Source of the DNA: Allokutzneria sp. NRRL B-24872
GTDB lineage: Bacteria; Actinomycetota; Actinomycetes; Mycobacteriales; Pseudonocardiaceae
Length of the DNA: 64,000 nucleotides
NCBI RefSeq assembly: GCF_002155965.1
Contig: NZ_MUMH01000024.1
Location: 1-64,000, forward strand
Direction: 5' to 3'
Below, piece after piece: positions 1-6,985 of the stretch. The position numbers were made by a program, and so were the translations under genes. Every line of letters starts with the position of its first letter. Position 1 is the stretch's first letter. The notes beneath the pieces are model-generated. The model saw only the letters and a program-made list of their open reading frames with translations. It made no database searches and was not told the DNA's origin.

Positions 1-66
1 AGTCATTCAGGGAGTACGGCGCACCGAAGGGGACGTTGGGGGCGGTCGGCGGGGACGCCGAGGGTT

Positions 67-88
67 ACTGGACCGATCGTTCCAGAGT
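67..88. promoter_or_regulatory. TetR operator, copy 1
   Basis: The near-perfect palindrome CTGGACCGATCGTTCCAG (68-85; one mismatched pair) lies about 20 bases before the TetR start at 105. A second copy in inverse orientation lies upstream of the next gene (725-742), so the adjacent TetR protein probably binds both. Positions 1-66 hold no gene I can support. Confidence 0.7.
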
Positions 89-104
89 TGCTACGGTCTG
101 CGGC

Positions 105-683
105 ATGGGCAGGACCAAGGAGTTCGACCCCGACGTGGCGCTACGCGCGGCGATGGAGCTGTTCTGGCGGCGCGGCTACGAAGCGACGTCGATGCAGGAC
201 CTGGTCGACCACCTCGGCATCGGCAGGGCCAGCATCTACGCCACCTTCGGGAGCAAGCACGAGCTCTACCTGAGCGCACTGGACCGCTACTGCGAGAGCA
301 TGGACGGCACCGCGCTCGCGGCGTTGTCGAAGCCGGGACCGGCCCTGCCCGCGGTCCGCGAGGTGATGCGCTCCTTCGCGGAGTCCGCCCTCGCCGACGA
401 GGAGCGCAAGGGCTGCATGGTCACCAACACGGCGGTGGAGTGCCTGCCCCGCGACCGACAGGCCGCGCGCCGCGTCGACGCCAGTCACGACGCGGTGGAG
501 ACGGCGCTGACCGGTGCGTTGATCCGCGCGCAGAACCAGGGTGAGCTGGCCGAGGACCGCGATCCGCGCGCCATCGCCCGGTTCCTGGTGACCTTCCTCC
601 AGGGCTTGCAGGTGATCGCGCGGACCGGGCACGACCGGCGGCTGACGGACGCGCTGGACCAGGCGCTGGCGCTGCTCGGCTGA
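105..683 (+). CDS. TetR family transcriptional regulator
   Basis: A 192-aa one-component repressor. The N-terminal helix-turn-helix covers residues about 28-52 and ends in IYATFGSK, a form typical of TetR proteins controlling small-molecule detoxification enzymes. The rest is an all-helical ligand domain with no recognisable ligand signature. The start at ATG 105 (MGRTKEF) is chosen because the TetR fold begins there; an in-frame start at 36 would place the operator inside the gene. The next gene downstream, an exported hydrolase, has the same operator, so this protein likely controls itself and that gene. TetR family is certain; the inducer is unknown. Confidence 0.9.
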   Translation: MGRTKEFDPDVALRAAMELFWRRGYEATSMQDLVDHLGIGRASIYATFGSKHELYLSALDRYCESMDGTALAALSKPGPALPAVREVMRSFAESALADEERKGCMVTNTAVECLPRDRQAARRVDASHDAVETALTGALIRAQNQGELAEDRDPRAIARFLVTFLQGLQVIARTGHDRRLTDALDQALALLG

Positions 684-723
684 GACCTCCCCTCACTTCT
701 GGGTGGCATCGCGCTGCCCTTTT

Positions 724-743
724 ACTGGAACGGTCGATCTAGA
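724..743. promoter_or_regulatory. TetR operator, copy 2
   Basis: CTGGAACGGTCGATCTAG at 725-742 matches the reverse complement of the 68-85 operator at 15 of 18 positions. It sits just before the ribosome binding site (GAAAGGGAG, 743-750 region) of the hydrolase gene, where a repressor would block transcription. Confidence 0.65.
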
Positions 744-756
744 AAGGGAGCTGGGC

Positions 757-1713
757 ATGGGTTGGTCCTTGCGCATCAAGGCGGGAGTCCTCGCGCTCGC
801 ACTGCTGGCCGCGACGGGAGCGGCGCCGGTCGACGGGCTCTCCGACGCGGCGCTCGCGCGCTCGCTGCCGGGGGACTTCCGCAGCGCGCACGCGGAGGTC
901 AACGGCACGCGGCTGCACTACGTCGCGGGCGGGCGGGGTGAGCCGCTGGTTCTGTTGCCCGGGTGGCCGCAGACGTGGTGGCAGTACCGCAAGGTGATGC
1001 CCGAGCTGGCGAAGAGCTACCGCGTGATCGCGGTGGACCTGCGCGGCATGGGCGGCTCGGCCAAGCCGGAGTCCGGCTACGACAAGAAGACGATGGCCGC
1101 CGACATCCACGGGCTGATCGCGAAGCTCGGGCTCGGACGGGTCAACCTCACCGGCCACGACATCGGCGCGATGGTGGCGCACAGCGTCGCCGTGAACCAC
1201 CCGGCGGACGTGCGCAGGCTGGCGCTGCTGGACGTGCCGCACCCGGACGAGAGCCTGCGGAACCTGACGCTGCTGCCCGACCCGAAGGGCTCGCCGCACC
1301 TGTGGTGGTTCGCCTTCAACCAGGTGCAGGGATTGCCGGAGCGGCTGGTGGCCGGGCGTTCGCGGGTGATGCTGGACTGGATGCTCGGCAGAATGCTGAA
1401 GGACCAGGCGAGCGTCGAGGAGAAGGCCCGGCAGGTGTTCGCGCGGGCCTATGACTCACCGGATGCGATCCGCGGCGGAAACGGCTGGTACCAGACGTTC
1501 AACCAGGACATCGCGGATGCGAAGAACTATGCGAGGGTGACGATCCCGGTGCTCGGGCTGACCAATGACAGCCTGGGCTACGACGGCCTTAGCCCGGTGC
1601 TGCCGAAACAGGCGACGAACTTCCGGGTGGTCGCGGTGGCGGGCACCGGGCACTACCTCGCGGAGGAACAGCCGCGCGCCGTCCTGGACGAACTGCGCAG
1701 GTTCTTCGGCTGA
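757..1713 (+). CDS. exported alpha/beta hydrolase, epoxide hydrolase-like
   Basis: A 318-aa alpha/beta hydrolase. Residues 1-25 form a signal peptide (basic start, hydrophobic core, AAP-type end), so it probably acts outside the membrane. The core carries PGWPQTWWQYRKVMPEL, an epoxide-hydrolase type oxyanion region in which the usual HGWP is PGWP. The nucleophile elbow GHDIGA has Asp135, and a late GTGHYLAEE supplies a catalytic His near residue 299. An Asp nucleophile points to epoxide hydrolase or haloalkane/haloacetate dehalogenase rather than esterase. The ATG at 757 is preferred over 703 because it follows GAAAGGGAG and begins the signal peptide. A TetR operator copy precedes it. Substrate unknown. 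Confidence 0.85.
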   Translation: MGWSLRIKAGVLALALLAATGAAPVDGLSDAALARSLPGDFRSAHAEVNGTRLHYVAGGRGEPLVLLPGWPQTWWQYRKVMPELAKSYRVIAVDLRGMGGSAKPESGYDKKTMAADIHGLIAKLGLGRVNLTGHDIGAMVAHSVAVNHPADVRRLALLDVPHPDESLRNLTLLPDPKGSPHLWWFAFNQVQGLPERLVAGRSRVMLDWMLGRMLKDQASVEEKARQVFARAYDSPDAIRGGNGWYQTFNQDIADAKNYARVTIPVLGLTNDSLGYDGLSPVLPKQATNFRVVAVAGTGHYLAEEQPRAVLDELRRFFG

Positions 1714-1716
1714 GCC

Positions 1717-1775
1717 GTTATGGCGCGCTGTTGCGATTGCGGGCCCGGTCCGCAATCGCGACAAGGTGCCATAAC
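1717..1775 (+). terminator. long stem-loop after the hydrolase gene
   Basis: GTTATGGC (1717-1724) pairs with GCCATAAC (1768-1775), and TTGCGATTGCGG (1731-1742) pairs at 11 of 12 positions with 1750-1761 around a 7-base loop. There is no T-run, so it may be a factor-dependent terminator or simply a large palindrome. Confidence 0.5.
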
Positions 1776-2053
1776 GTGAGCCCAGGTCGCCCCGCGCCAC
1801 GCCGGTCGGACTAATCATTTGAGGGATTTCCTCCACATTTCGACCAGGACCGGCTCCGTGGGCTTGCCCGGCCTCGTGACCACGGTGTTGAGCGCGTCAA
1901 GCCGTTCGCCGACGGTGAATGTGACCGTTGCGCGCGACGCAAAAGTGGGACGGGCTATGTCGAACCCCCGGTGGGTTATTTGCTACTGTCGCGCCCAACG
2001 GGGCGACAAAACCGGCCAAACCCGACCTGACCACACCTTCATGGGGGTACATC
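1776..2053. other. intergenic region and probable lsr2 promoter
   Basis: This stretch lacks a convincing gene. It is slightly AT-richer near 1975-1990, where TACTGT could be a -10 element, followed by a GC-rich leader (CGCCCAACGGGGCG region) up to the lsr2 ribosome binding site. A strong, long leader fits an abundant nucleoid protein, but no start site can be fixed. Confidence 0.35.
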
Positions 2054-2398
2054 ATGGCTCAGCTCACCATCGTCCAGCTCATTGATGACCTGGACGGAAC
2101 CAGTAGTGAGGACATCTCGCGCGTCGAGTTCGCTATTGACGGCGTCGCTTACGAGATCGACCTCAACGACGAGAACTCGGCGAAGCTGCGCGACACCTTC
2201 GCGCAGTACGTCGAGGCCGCGCGCCGCGTCGGTGGCCGGGCCAAGCGGGGCACCGCCCCCGGCAAGACCGGCTCCGCCCGCAGCAAGGACGAGACCCGCG
2301 CGATCCGCGACTGGGCCAAGGCCAACGGGCACGAGGTCTCCGACCGGGGCCGCATCCCGAGCAACGTCATCCAGGCCTACGAGGCTTCCAAGAACTAG
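2054..2398 (+). CDS. lsr2: Lsr2 nucleoid-associated protein
   Basis: A 114-aa homologue of actinobacterial Lsr2, the H-NS-like protein that binds and silences AT-rich DNA. The N-terminal oligomerisation domain (about 1-60, beginning MAQLTIVQLIDDLDG) is followed by a basic linker and the C-terminal DNA-binding domain. That domain has the AT-hook-like RGR at 98-100 within SDRGRIPSNVIQAYEAS. Length matches the family (about 110-115 aa). The start at 2054 follows GGGGG at a suitable distance and gives the conserved N-terminus. A 14-bp tandem duplication begins over its last codons and stop, and a strong terminator follows. High confidence. Confidence 0.97.
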   Translation: MAQLTIVQLIDDLDGTSSEDISRVEFAIDGVAYEIDLNDENSAKLRDTFAQYVEAARRVGGRAKRGTAPGKTGSARSKDETRAIRDWAKANGHEVSDRGRIPSNVIQAYEASKN

Positions 2399-2416
2399 GG
2401 CCTCCAAGAACTAGGG
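2387..2416 (+). repeat. 14-bp tandem duplication over the lsr2 stop codon
   Basis: TCCAAGAACTAGGG occurs at 2387-2400 and again at 2403-2416. The first copy encodes the final residues and stop of Lsr2; the second copies the same bases, including the TAG, into the 3' untranslated region. Confidence 0.9.
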
Positions 2417-2438
2417 GAACAACCAGAGTTCCCCGGCG

Positions 2439-2474
2439 AAGGGCACCACCGCGGGCCGCGCGGTGGTGCCCTTT
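2439..2474 (+). terminator. terminator of lsr2
   Basis: A perfect 15-bp stem, AAGGGCACCACCGCG (2439-2453) against 2459-2473, closes a 5-base loop and ends in CCCTTT. It is well placed to end lsr2 transcription and insulate the next gene. Confidence 0.85.
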
Positions 2475-2510
2475 CCTCATGTCCGGGCCCTGTGCGCGGC
2501 CTCACAAAAC

Positions 2511-2542
2511 GTGCAGAGACTGCAACTGTGCAGAAACTGCAA
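2511..2542. promoter_or_regulatory. tandem TetR operators
   Basis: GTGCAGAGACTGCAA (2511-2525) and GTGCAGAAACTGCAA (2528-2542) are direct repeats 17 bases apart. Each is itself an inverted repeat, TGCAG-N3-CTGCA. They end about 20 bases before the TetR start and are the likely autoregulatory sites of the TetR/efflux operon. Confidence 0.7.
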
Positions 2543-2563
2543 GATTTTTGCTAGCGTGGGCGC

Positions 2564-3220
2564 ATGCCGTCGACCGACCAGATCCCCGCGCAGGCCCTCG
2601 GGCTGCGCGCGCGCAAGAAGCTGGAGACGCACCGCGCGCTGACCATGGCCGCGCTGCGGTTGGTCGGCGAGCGCGGGCTGGAGCACGTCACCGCCGAGGA
2701 CATCAGCGCGGAGGCCGGGGTCTCGCCGAGGACGTTCTTCAACTACTTCGCCACCAAGGAGGACGCGGTCCTCATCGCCTACCCGGAGTCCGAGCAGCGC
2801 GCCGAACAGGCCGTGCTGCGGCTGCTGGAGGCGCCGCCGGAACTGGGGCCGATGGAGGCCGTCCTGGCGATGGTCACCGAGGACGTGGCGCTGATCGACG
2901 AGAACCGCGAGGAGTGGCTGGCCCGCTTCGCCATCGTCGACAAGCACCCCGCACTGGCCGCTCGCGTCCTCACCGGCCAGCTCAGCAGCGAGCGGGTGAT
3001 GATCGAGGCGATCGCGCGCCGCGTCGGTGTGGACGCCGACGCCGACCTGTACCCCGCGCTGCTGCACGGCGCCGTCGGTGCCGCGCTGAAGGCCGCGATC
3101 CGCCTCTGGGCCCACGAGGGCGGACGGCGGCCGGTGGCCGAGCTGATCCGCGCCTCCTTCGCCGCACTCGCCGCCGGGCTCCCTGTCCCGGCGAGCACCA
3201 CCACGAGGGGAAACTCATGA
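2564..3220 (+). CDS. TetR regulator of adjacent MFS pump
   Basis: A 218-aa TetR protein. The HTH (about residues 35-60) carries VTAEDISAEAGVSPRTFFNYF, ending in the FFNYF form common in regulators of drug exporters. The remaining helices form a ligand-binding and dimer domain of usual length. Its stop overlaps the ATG of the MFS transporter (ATGA, 3217-3220), so the two are co-translated. Two operator-like palindromes precede the gene. By analogy with similar pairs it probably represses both genes until the pump substrate binds. The ligand cannot be read from sequence. Confidence 0.9.
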   Translation: MPSTDQIPAQALGLRARKKLETHRALTMAALRLVGERGLEHVTAEDISAEAGVSPRTFFNYFATKEDAVLIAYPESEQRAEQAVLRLLEAPPELGPMEAVLAMVTEDVALIDENREEWLARFAIVDKHPALAARVLTGQLSSERVMIEAIARRVGVDADADLYPALLHGAVGAALKAAIRLWAHEGGRRPVAELIRASFAALAAGLPVPASTTTRGNS

Positions 3221-4794
3221 CGAGCACAACCGCTGCGCGGGCGGAAGCGCCGCAGCACCAGGACCCCAGCAGACGCGTGGTCCTGCAGGCCCTGTCCGGG
3301 CTGATGATGGGCATGTTCGTGTCCATCCTGGCCTCCACCGTGGTGGCAAACGCGCTGCCGAGGATCATCTCCGACCTCGGCGGCTCGCAGTCGGCCTACA
3401 CCTGGGTGGTCACCACCGAGCTGCTGGCGATGACCGCCACGGTCCCGTTGTGGGGCAAGCTCTCCGACCTCTACAGCAAGAAGCTGCTCGTGCAGCTCTC
3501 GCTCGGCTCGTTCCTGATCGGCTCGATGGTCGCGGGGCTGTCCCAGGGCATCGACGTGCTGCTGGTCAGCCGCGTGGTGCAGGGCATCGGGGCGGGCGGG
3601 CTCACCGCTCTGGCCCCGGTCATCCTGGCCACGATCGTCTCGCCCCGGGAACTGGGCCGCTACTCCGGCGTCCTGGGCGCGGTCTTCGCGGTCGGCACCG
3701 TCGCCGGTCCGCTGATCGGCGGCGTGCTGGTGGACACCCCGTGGCTGGGCTGGCGCTGGTGCTTCTTCATCGGCGTCCCGCTGACCGCCGCCGCGATCGT
3801 GCTGCTCCAGCGCACGCTGAGCCTGCCGACCACGCGCAAGGACGTGAAGGTCGACTACCTCGGCGCCGCGCTGCTGATGACCGGTGTCTCCACGCTGCTG
3901 GTGTGGTCCTCGTTGGCCGGCAACCAGTTCCCGTGGGGGTCGTGGTGGACGGCGCTGCTCGTCGGTGGTGGTGTGCTGATCCTGGTCGCGGCGCTGTTCG
4001 TGGAGTCCCGGGTGTCCGAGCCGGTGCTGCCGCTGAGCCTGTTCCGCAACCGCACGGTGACGCTGTCGATCATCGCCAGCTTCCTGGTCGGTGTCGCGAT
4101 GTTCGGCGGCACGGTGTTCCTGTCCCAGTACTTCCAGCTCTCGCTGGGCAAGACGCCGACGCAGGCCGGGCTGCTGAGCCTGCCGATGATCTTCGCGATG
4201 CTGATCTCGTCGACGGTGTCCGGGCAGCTGATCAGCCGCACCGGCAAGTGGAAGTCGCACCTGCTGATCGGCGGTGTGCTGCTCAGCGGCGGGCTCGCCC
4301 TGCTCGGCACGATCAGCGCCACCACCTCCGTGGTGCTGCTGGGCTGCTACATGGCGGTGCTGGGCCTCGGCGTCGGTCTGCTCATGCAGAACCTGGTGCT
4401 GGTGGCGCAGAACGACGTCCCGCCCAAGGACCTCGGCGCGGCGACCTCGTCGATCTCCTTCTTCCGCAGCCTCGGCGGCTCGATCGGCGTCAGCGTGCTC
4501 GGCGCCGTCCTGGCCAGCCGGGTCGGCACCCTCACCGCCGAGGGCCTGGCCGCCGCGGGCGTGGTGGTCCCGGTCGGGGAGTCGCACGGCGCGGTGCCGA
4601 ACCTCGCGCTGCTGCCGGAGCCGGTCGTGGCCGTGGTGCGCGACGCCTACGGCATCGCCACCAGCGAGCTGTTCCTGATCGGCGTGCCCCTGGCGGTGCT
4701 CGCGCTGGTGACCACGCTGTTCATCAAGCAGATCCCGCTCAAGACGCAGAGCGCCGCGCAGCGCCTCGCCGAGGAGGAGTCCGCGGCCGGGTAG
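3217..4794 (+). CDS. DHA2-type MFS efflux transporter, 14 TM
   Basis: A 525-aa major facilitator with about 14 hydrophobic segments, the size and layout of the DHA2 drug:proton antiporter group. Motif A-like WGKLSDLYSKK follows the second helix, and motif C-like GAVFAVGTVAGPLIGG lies in the fifth. The short charged C-terminus is cytoplasmic. It should export a hydrophobic compound using the proton gradient. Its ATG at 3217 overlaps the TetR stop, and the pair appears to be a self-regulated resistance cassette. A longer reading frame open from 2479 upstream is only fortuitous. Substrate unknown. Confidence 0.93.
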   Translation: MTSTTAARAEAPQHQDPSRRVVLQALSGLMMGMFVSILASTVVANALPRIISDLGGSQSAYTWVVTTELLAMTATVPLWGKLSDLYSKKLLVQLSLGSFLIGSMVAGLSQGIDVLLVSRVVQGIGAGGLTALAPVILATIVSPRELGRYSGVLGAVFAVGTVAGPLIGGVLVDTPWLGWRWCFFIGVPLTAAAIVLLQRTLSLPTTRKDVKVDYLGAALLMTGVSTLLVWSSLAGNQFPWGSWWTALLVGGGVLILVAALFVESRVSEPVLPLSLFRNRTVTLSIIASFLVGVAMFGGTVFLSQYFQLSLGKTPTQAGLLSLPMIFAMLISSTVSGQLISRTGKWKSHLLIGGVLLSGGLALLGTISATTSVVLLGCYMAVLGLGVGLLMQNLVLVAQNDVPPKDLGAATSSISFFRSLGGSIGVSVLGAVLASRVGTLTAEGLAAAGVVVPVGESHGAVPNLALLPEPVVAVVRDAYGIATSELFLIGVPLAVLALVTTLFIKQIPLKTQSAAQRLAEEESAAG

Positions 4795-4817
4795 AGCTTT
4801 CGGGCTGCTCAGCGGGT

Positions 4818-4834
4818 TCCCAGCGTTCTCCCAG
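4818..4834 (+). promoter_or_regulatory. TCCCAG direct repeats, response-regulator box
   Basis: TCCCAG occurs at 4818-4823 and 4829-4834, exactly 11 bases apart, just upstream of the response regulator. The same phased hexamers recur at 6933-6960 before the glycosyltransferase genes. Eleven-base phasing of direct repeats is what OmpR-type dimers bind. Confidence 0.6.
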
Positions 4835-4852
4835 CATTGCCGGGAAGGATGC

Positions 4853-5554
4853 GTGAGCATGATCGGAACAGCTCGACCGGCCACCCGGGTTCTCGTCGTT
4901 GACGACGAACAGGCGATCACCGAGCTCGTGTCGATGGCGTTGCGCTACGAGGGCTTCGACGTCGTCTGCGCGGCCAGCGTCGCCGAGGCGCTGACCGTGG
5001 CCGACCGGTTCACCCCGCACGTGGTGGTGCTCGACGTGATGCTGCCCGACGGCGACGGGTTCTCGCTCGCGCCGAAGCTGCACGCGCGGCAGGGCGGGGT
5101 CCCGGTGCTGTTCCTGACGGCGCGCGACTCCGACGAGGACAAGATCCGCGGCCTCACCCTCGGCGGGGACGACTACCTCACCAAGCCGTTCTCGGTGGGG
5201 GAGCTGGTCGCGCGGGTCCGCGCGGTGCTGCGGCGCGCGGGCTCGGCCGGAGCGGTCGAGCGGCTGGTGTTCGCGGACGTGGAGATCGATCCGCGCACCC
5301 GTGAGGTGCACCGCGCGGGACGGTTCGTCGAGCTGACCGACACCGAGTACCGGTTGCTGCACTACTTCGTGGTGAACGCGCGCGTCGTGCTGACCCGGCA
5401 GCAGCTGCTGGACCACGTGTGGGGCCAGGACTTCGCCGGGGAGGCTGGAAACCTGGAGACCTACGTGTCCTACCTGCGGCGCAAGCTCGACGACGGGCCG
5501 CGGCTGATCCACACCGTGCGCGGGGTCGGGTACGTGATGCGGTTGCCCAGGTGA
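4853..5554 (+). CDS. OmpR/PhoB-type response regulator
   Basis: A 233-aa two-component regulator. The receiver domain (about 11-125) has the acidic pair DDE near residue 17, the phospho-acceptor Asp61 in VVVLDVMLPDGDG, and the Lys of DDYLTKPFS. The C-terminal winged helix (about 135-230) has the Trans_Reg_C signature ending DDGPRLIHTVRGVGYVMR. GTG 4853 is used, though ATG 4859 is possible. The stop overlaps the kinase start (GTGA, 5551-5554). Phased repeats upstream of this gene and of the glycosyltransferase operon suggest autoregulation and those enzymes as targets. Confidence 0.93.
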   Translation: MSMIGTARPATRVLVVDDEQAITELVSMALRYEGFDVVCAASVAEALTVADRFTPHVVVLDVMLPDGDGFSLAPKLHARQGGVPVLFLTARDSDEDKIRGLTLGGDDYLTKPFSVGELVARVRAVLRRAGSAGAVERLVFADVEIDPRTREVHRAGRFVELTDTEYRLLHYFVVNARVVLTRQQLLDHVWGQDFAGEAGNLETYVSYLRRKLDDGPRLIHTVRGVGYVMRLPR

Positions 5555-6930
5555 CGGGACTGCGCCGCAGGATGGTGTTGGTGACGGTGCTGCTCTCGGC
5601 CGTCGCCCTCACCGCCGTCGCGGCGCTGGTCTTCACCTCGATGCGCTCGTTCCTGTTGCAGCGCACCGACGAGCAGCTGAACCTCGTGCGCCTGCCGATC
5701 GGGGCGAAGCTCGCGGGCGAGCCGATCAAGGAGCCGCCGCGCGGGGTGCAGCACACCCTGGTCAACGTCTACGGCGTGCTGCGCGCCCCGGACGGCCGGT
5801 TCGGGCCGGAGACGCGCTTCGGCACCGGAGTGTCCACTGTGGACAAGCCGGTGCTCGCGGAACTCCCTGCGGTCGGGCACGCGAAGTCTGTCGAGGGCCA
5901 CGCGGGCGTGCGGTACCGGATCGCCGCCTACGAGGCGTTGCAGGGACTGGAAGGCACGCTGTACGTCGCGATGCCGCTGACCGAGGTCGACGCGACGCTG
6001 GACCGGCTGTTCGTGCTCGTCGTGGTGATCACCGCAGCGGTGCTGCTCGCGTTGTTGGTCTTCGCGTTGTCCTTGGTGCGCATGGGTTTGCGGCCACTGG
6101 ACGAGATGGAGGCCACCGCGACCGCCATCGCTTCCGGCGAGTACCACCGGCGCATCGCCTACGTCGACAGGACCACCGAGGTCGGCAGGCTCGGTCTCGC
6201 GCTGAACACCATGCTCGGCCGGATCGAGGACGCCTTCGCGCAGCGGTCGCGCTCCGAGCAGCGGCTGCGCACCTTCGTCGCCGACGCCAGCCACGAGCTG
6301 CGCACTCCGCTGACCTCGATCCTGGGCTACGCGCAGATGTTCCACCGAGGCGCCGCTGCCGACCCGGAGGACCTGCGCACGGTGATGCGCCGCATCGAGG
6401 GCGAGTCCGAGCGGATGGCCCGCCTGGTGGAGGACCTGCTGGTGCTGGCCCGGCTCGACGAGGGACGGCCGCCGAGGCGCGCCGAGGTCGACGTGGCCGC
6501 GCTGTGCCGGGACGCGGTGCTCGACGCGGTCGTGCACGAGCCGGACCGGGTGATCACCGGACCGGGGGAGGCGTCCGTGCTGGTCGACGCCGACGCCGAC
6601 CAGCTGCGCCAGGTGCTGGCCAACCTGCTGCGCAACGCCGTCACCCACACGCCGCCGGGAACTCCGGTCGAGGTCGTGCTAACGCGTTCGGGTGATGAGG
6701 TCGTGATCGATGTCGTGGACCACGGGGCCGGCATCGCCGTCGAGCACCGTGAGCAGGTGTTCGACCGGTTCTTCCGGGTCGCTGCCGGTCGGGAGCGCGA
6801 CAGCGGCGGCGCGGGGCTCGGGCTGTCCATCGTCGTGGCCGTGGTGCGAGCGCACGGCGGGCGGATCGGCGTGCTGGACACGCCGGGCGGGGGAGCGACC
6901 TTCCGCCTGGTCCTTTCCGGTGAACCCTGA
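5551..6930 (+). CDS. membrane sensor histidine kinase
   Basis: A 459-aa sensor kinase. A first membrane helix (about 8-30) leads to an extracytoplasmic sensor of roughly 120 residues, a second helix (about 155-175) and a HAMP linker. The HisKA domain has the phospho-acceptor His248 in FVADASHELRTPL. The ATP-binding domain shows an N-box (LRNAVTHTP), a G1 box (DHGAGI) and G2 (GGAGLGLSIV). The GTG at 5551 overlaps the response-regulator stop, so the pair is translationally coupled. The sensed signal is unknown; neighbours suggest a cell-envelope cue. Confidence 0.92.
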   Translation: MTGLRRRMVLVTVLLSAVALTAVAALVFTSMRSFLLQRTDEQLNLVRLPIGAKLAGEPIKEPPRGVQHTLVNVYGVLRAPDGRFGPETRFGTGVSTVDKPVLAELPAVGHAKSVEGHAGVRYRIAAYEALQGLEGTLYVAMPLTEVDATLDRLFVLVVVITAAVLLALLVFALSLVRMGLRPLDEMEATATAIASGEYHRRIAYVDRTTEVGRLGLALNTMLGRIEDAFAQRSRSEQRLRTFVADASHELRTPLTSILGYAQMFHRGAAADPEDLRTVMRRIEGESERMARLVEDLLVLARLDEGRPPRRAEVDVAALCRDAVLDAVVHEPDRVITGPGEASVLVDADADQLRQVLANLLRNAVTHTPPGTPVEVVLTRSGDEVVIDVVDHGAGIAVEHREQVFDRFFRVAAGRERDSGGAGLGLSIVVAVVRAHGGRIGVLDTPGGGATFRLVLSGEP

Positions 6931-6932
6931 TT

Positions 6933-6960
6933 TCCCAGGCTGCTCCCAGATCCGCCCCAG
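6933..6960 (+). promoter_or_regulatory. triple TCCCAG-type repeats before glycosyltransferase operon
   Basis: TCCCAG at 6933-6938 and 6944-6949 and CCCCAG at 6955-6960 are phased at 11 bases. They match the repeats before the response regulator and end about 25 bases before the next start codon, making this the likely promoter-proximal binding site of the adjacent OmpR-type regulator. Confidence 0.65.
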
Positions 6961-6985
6961 GAACGGTTGATGATCCACCGCGACC

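Noticed and set aside
1-66. Truncated minus-strand gene at the left edge
   Set aside because: The only ATG (positions 4-6, minus) has no ribosome binding site and almost no sequence to judge.
2779-4920. 713-codon open frame on the minus strand
   Set aside because: It is antisense to the TetR/MFS genes, which have clear domains; its product is low-complexity His/Arg/Gln-rich, as expected from a GC-rich shadow frame.
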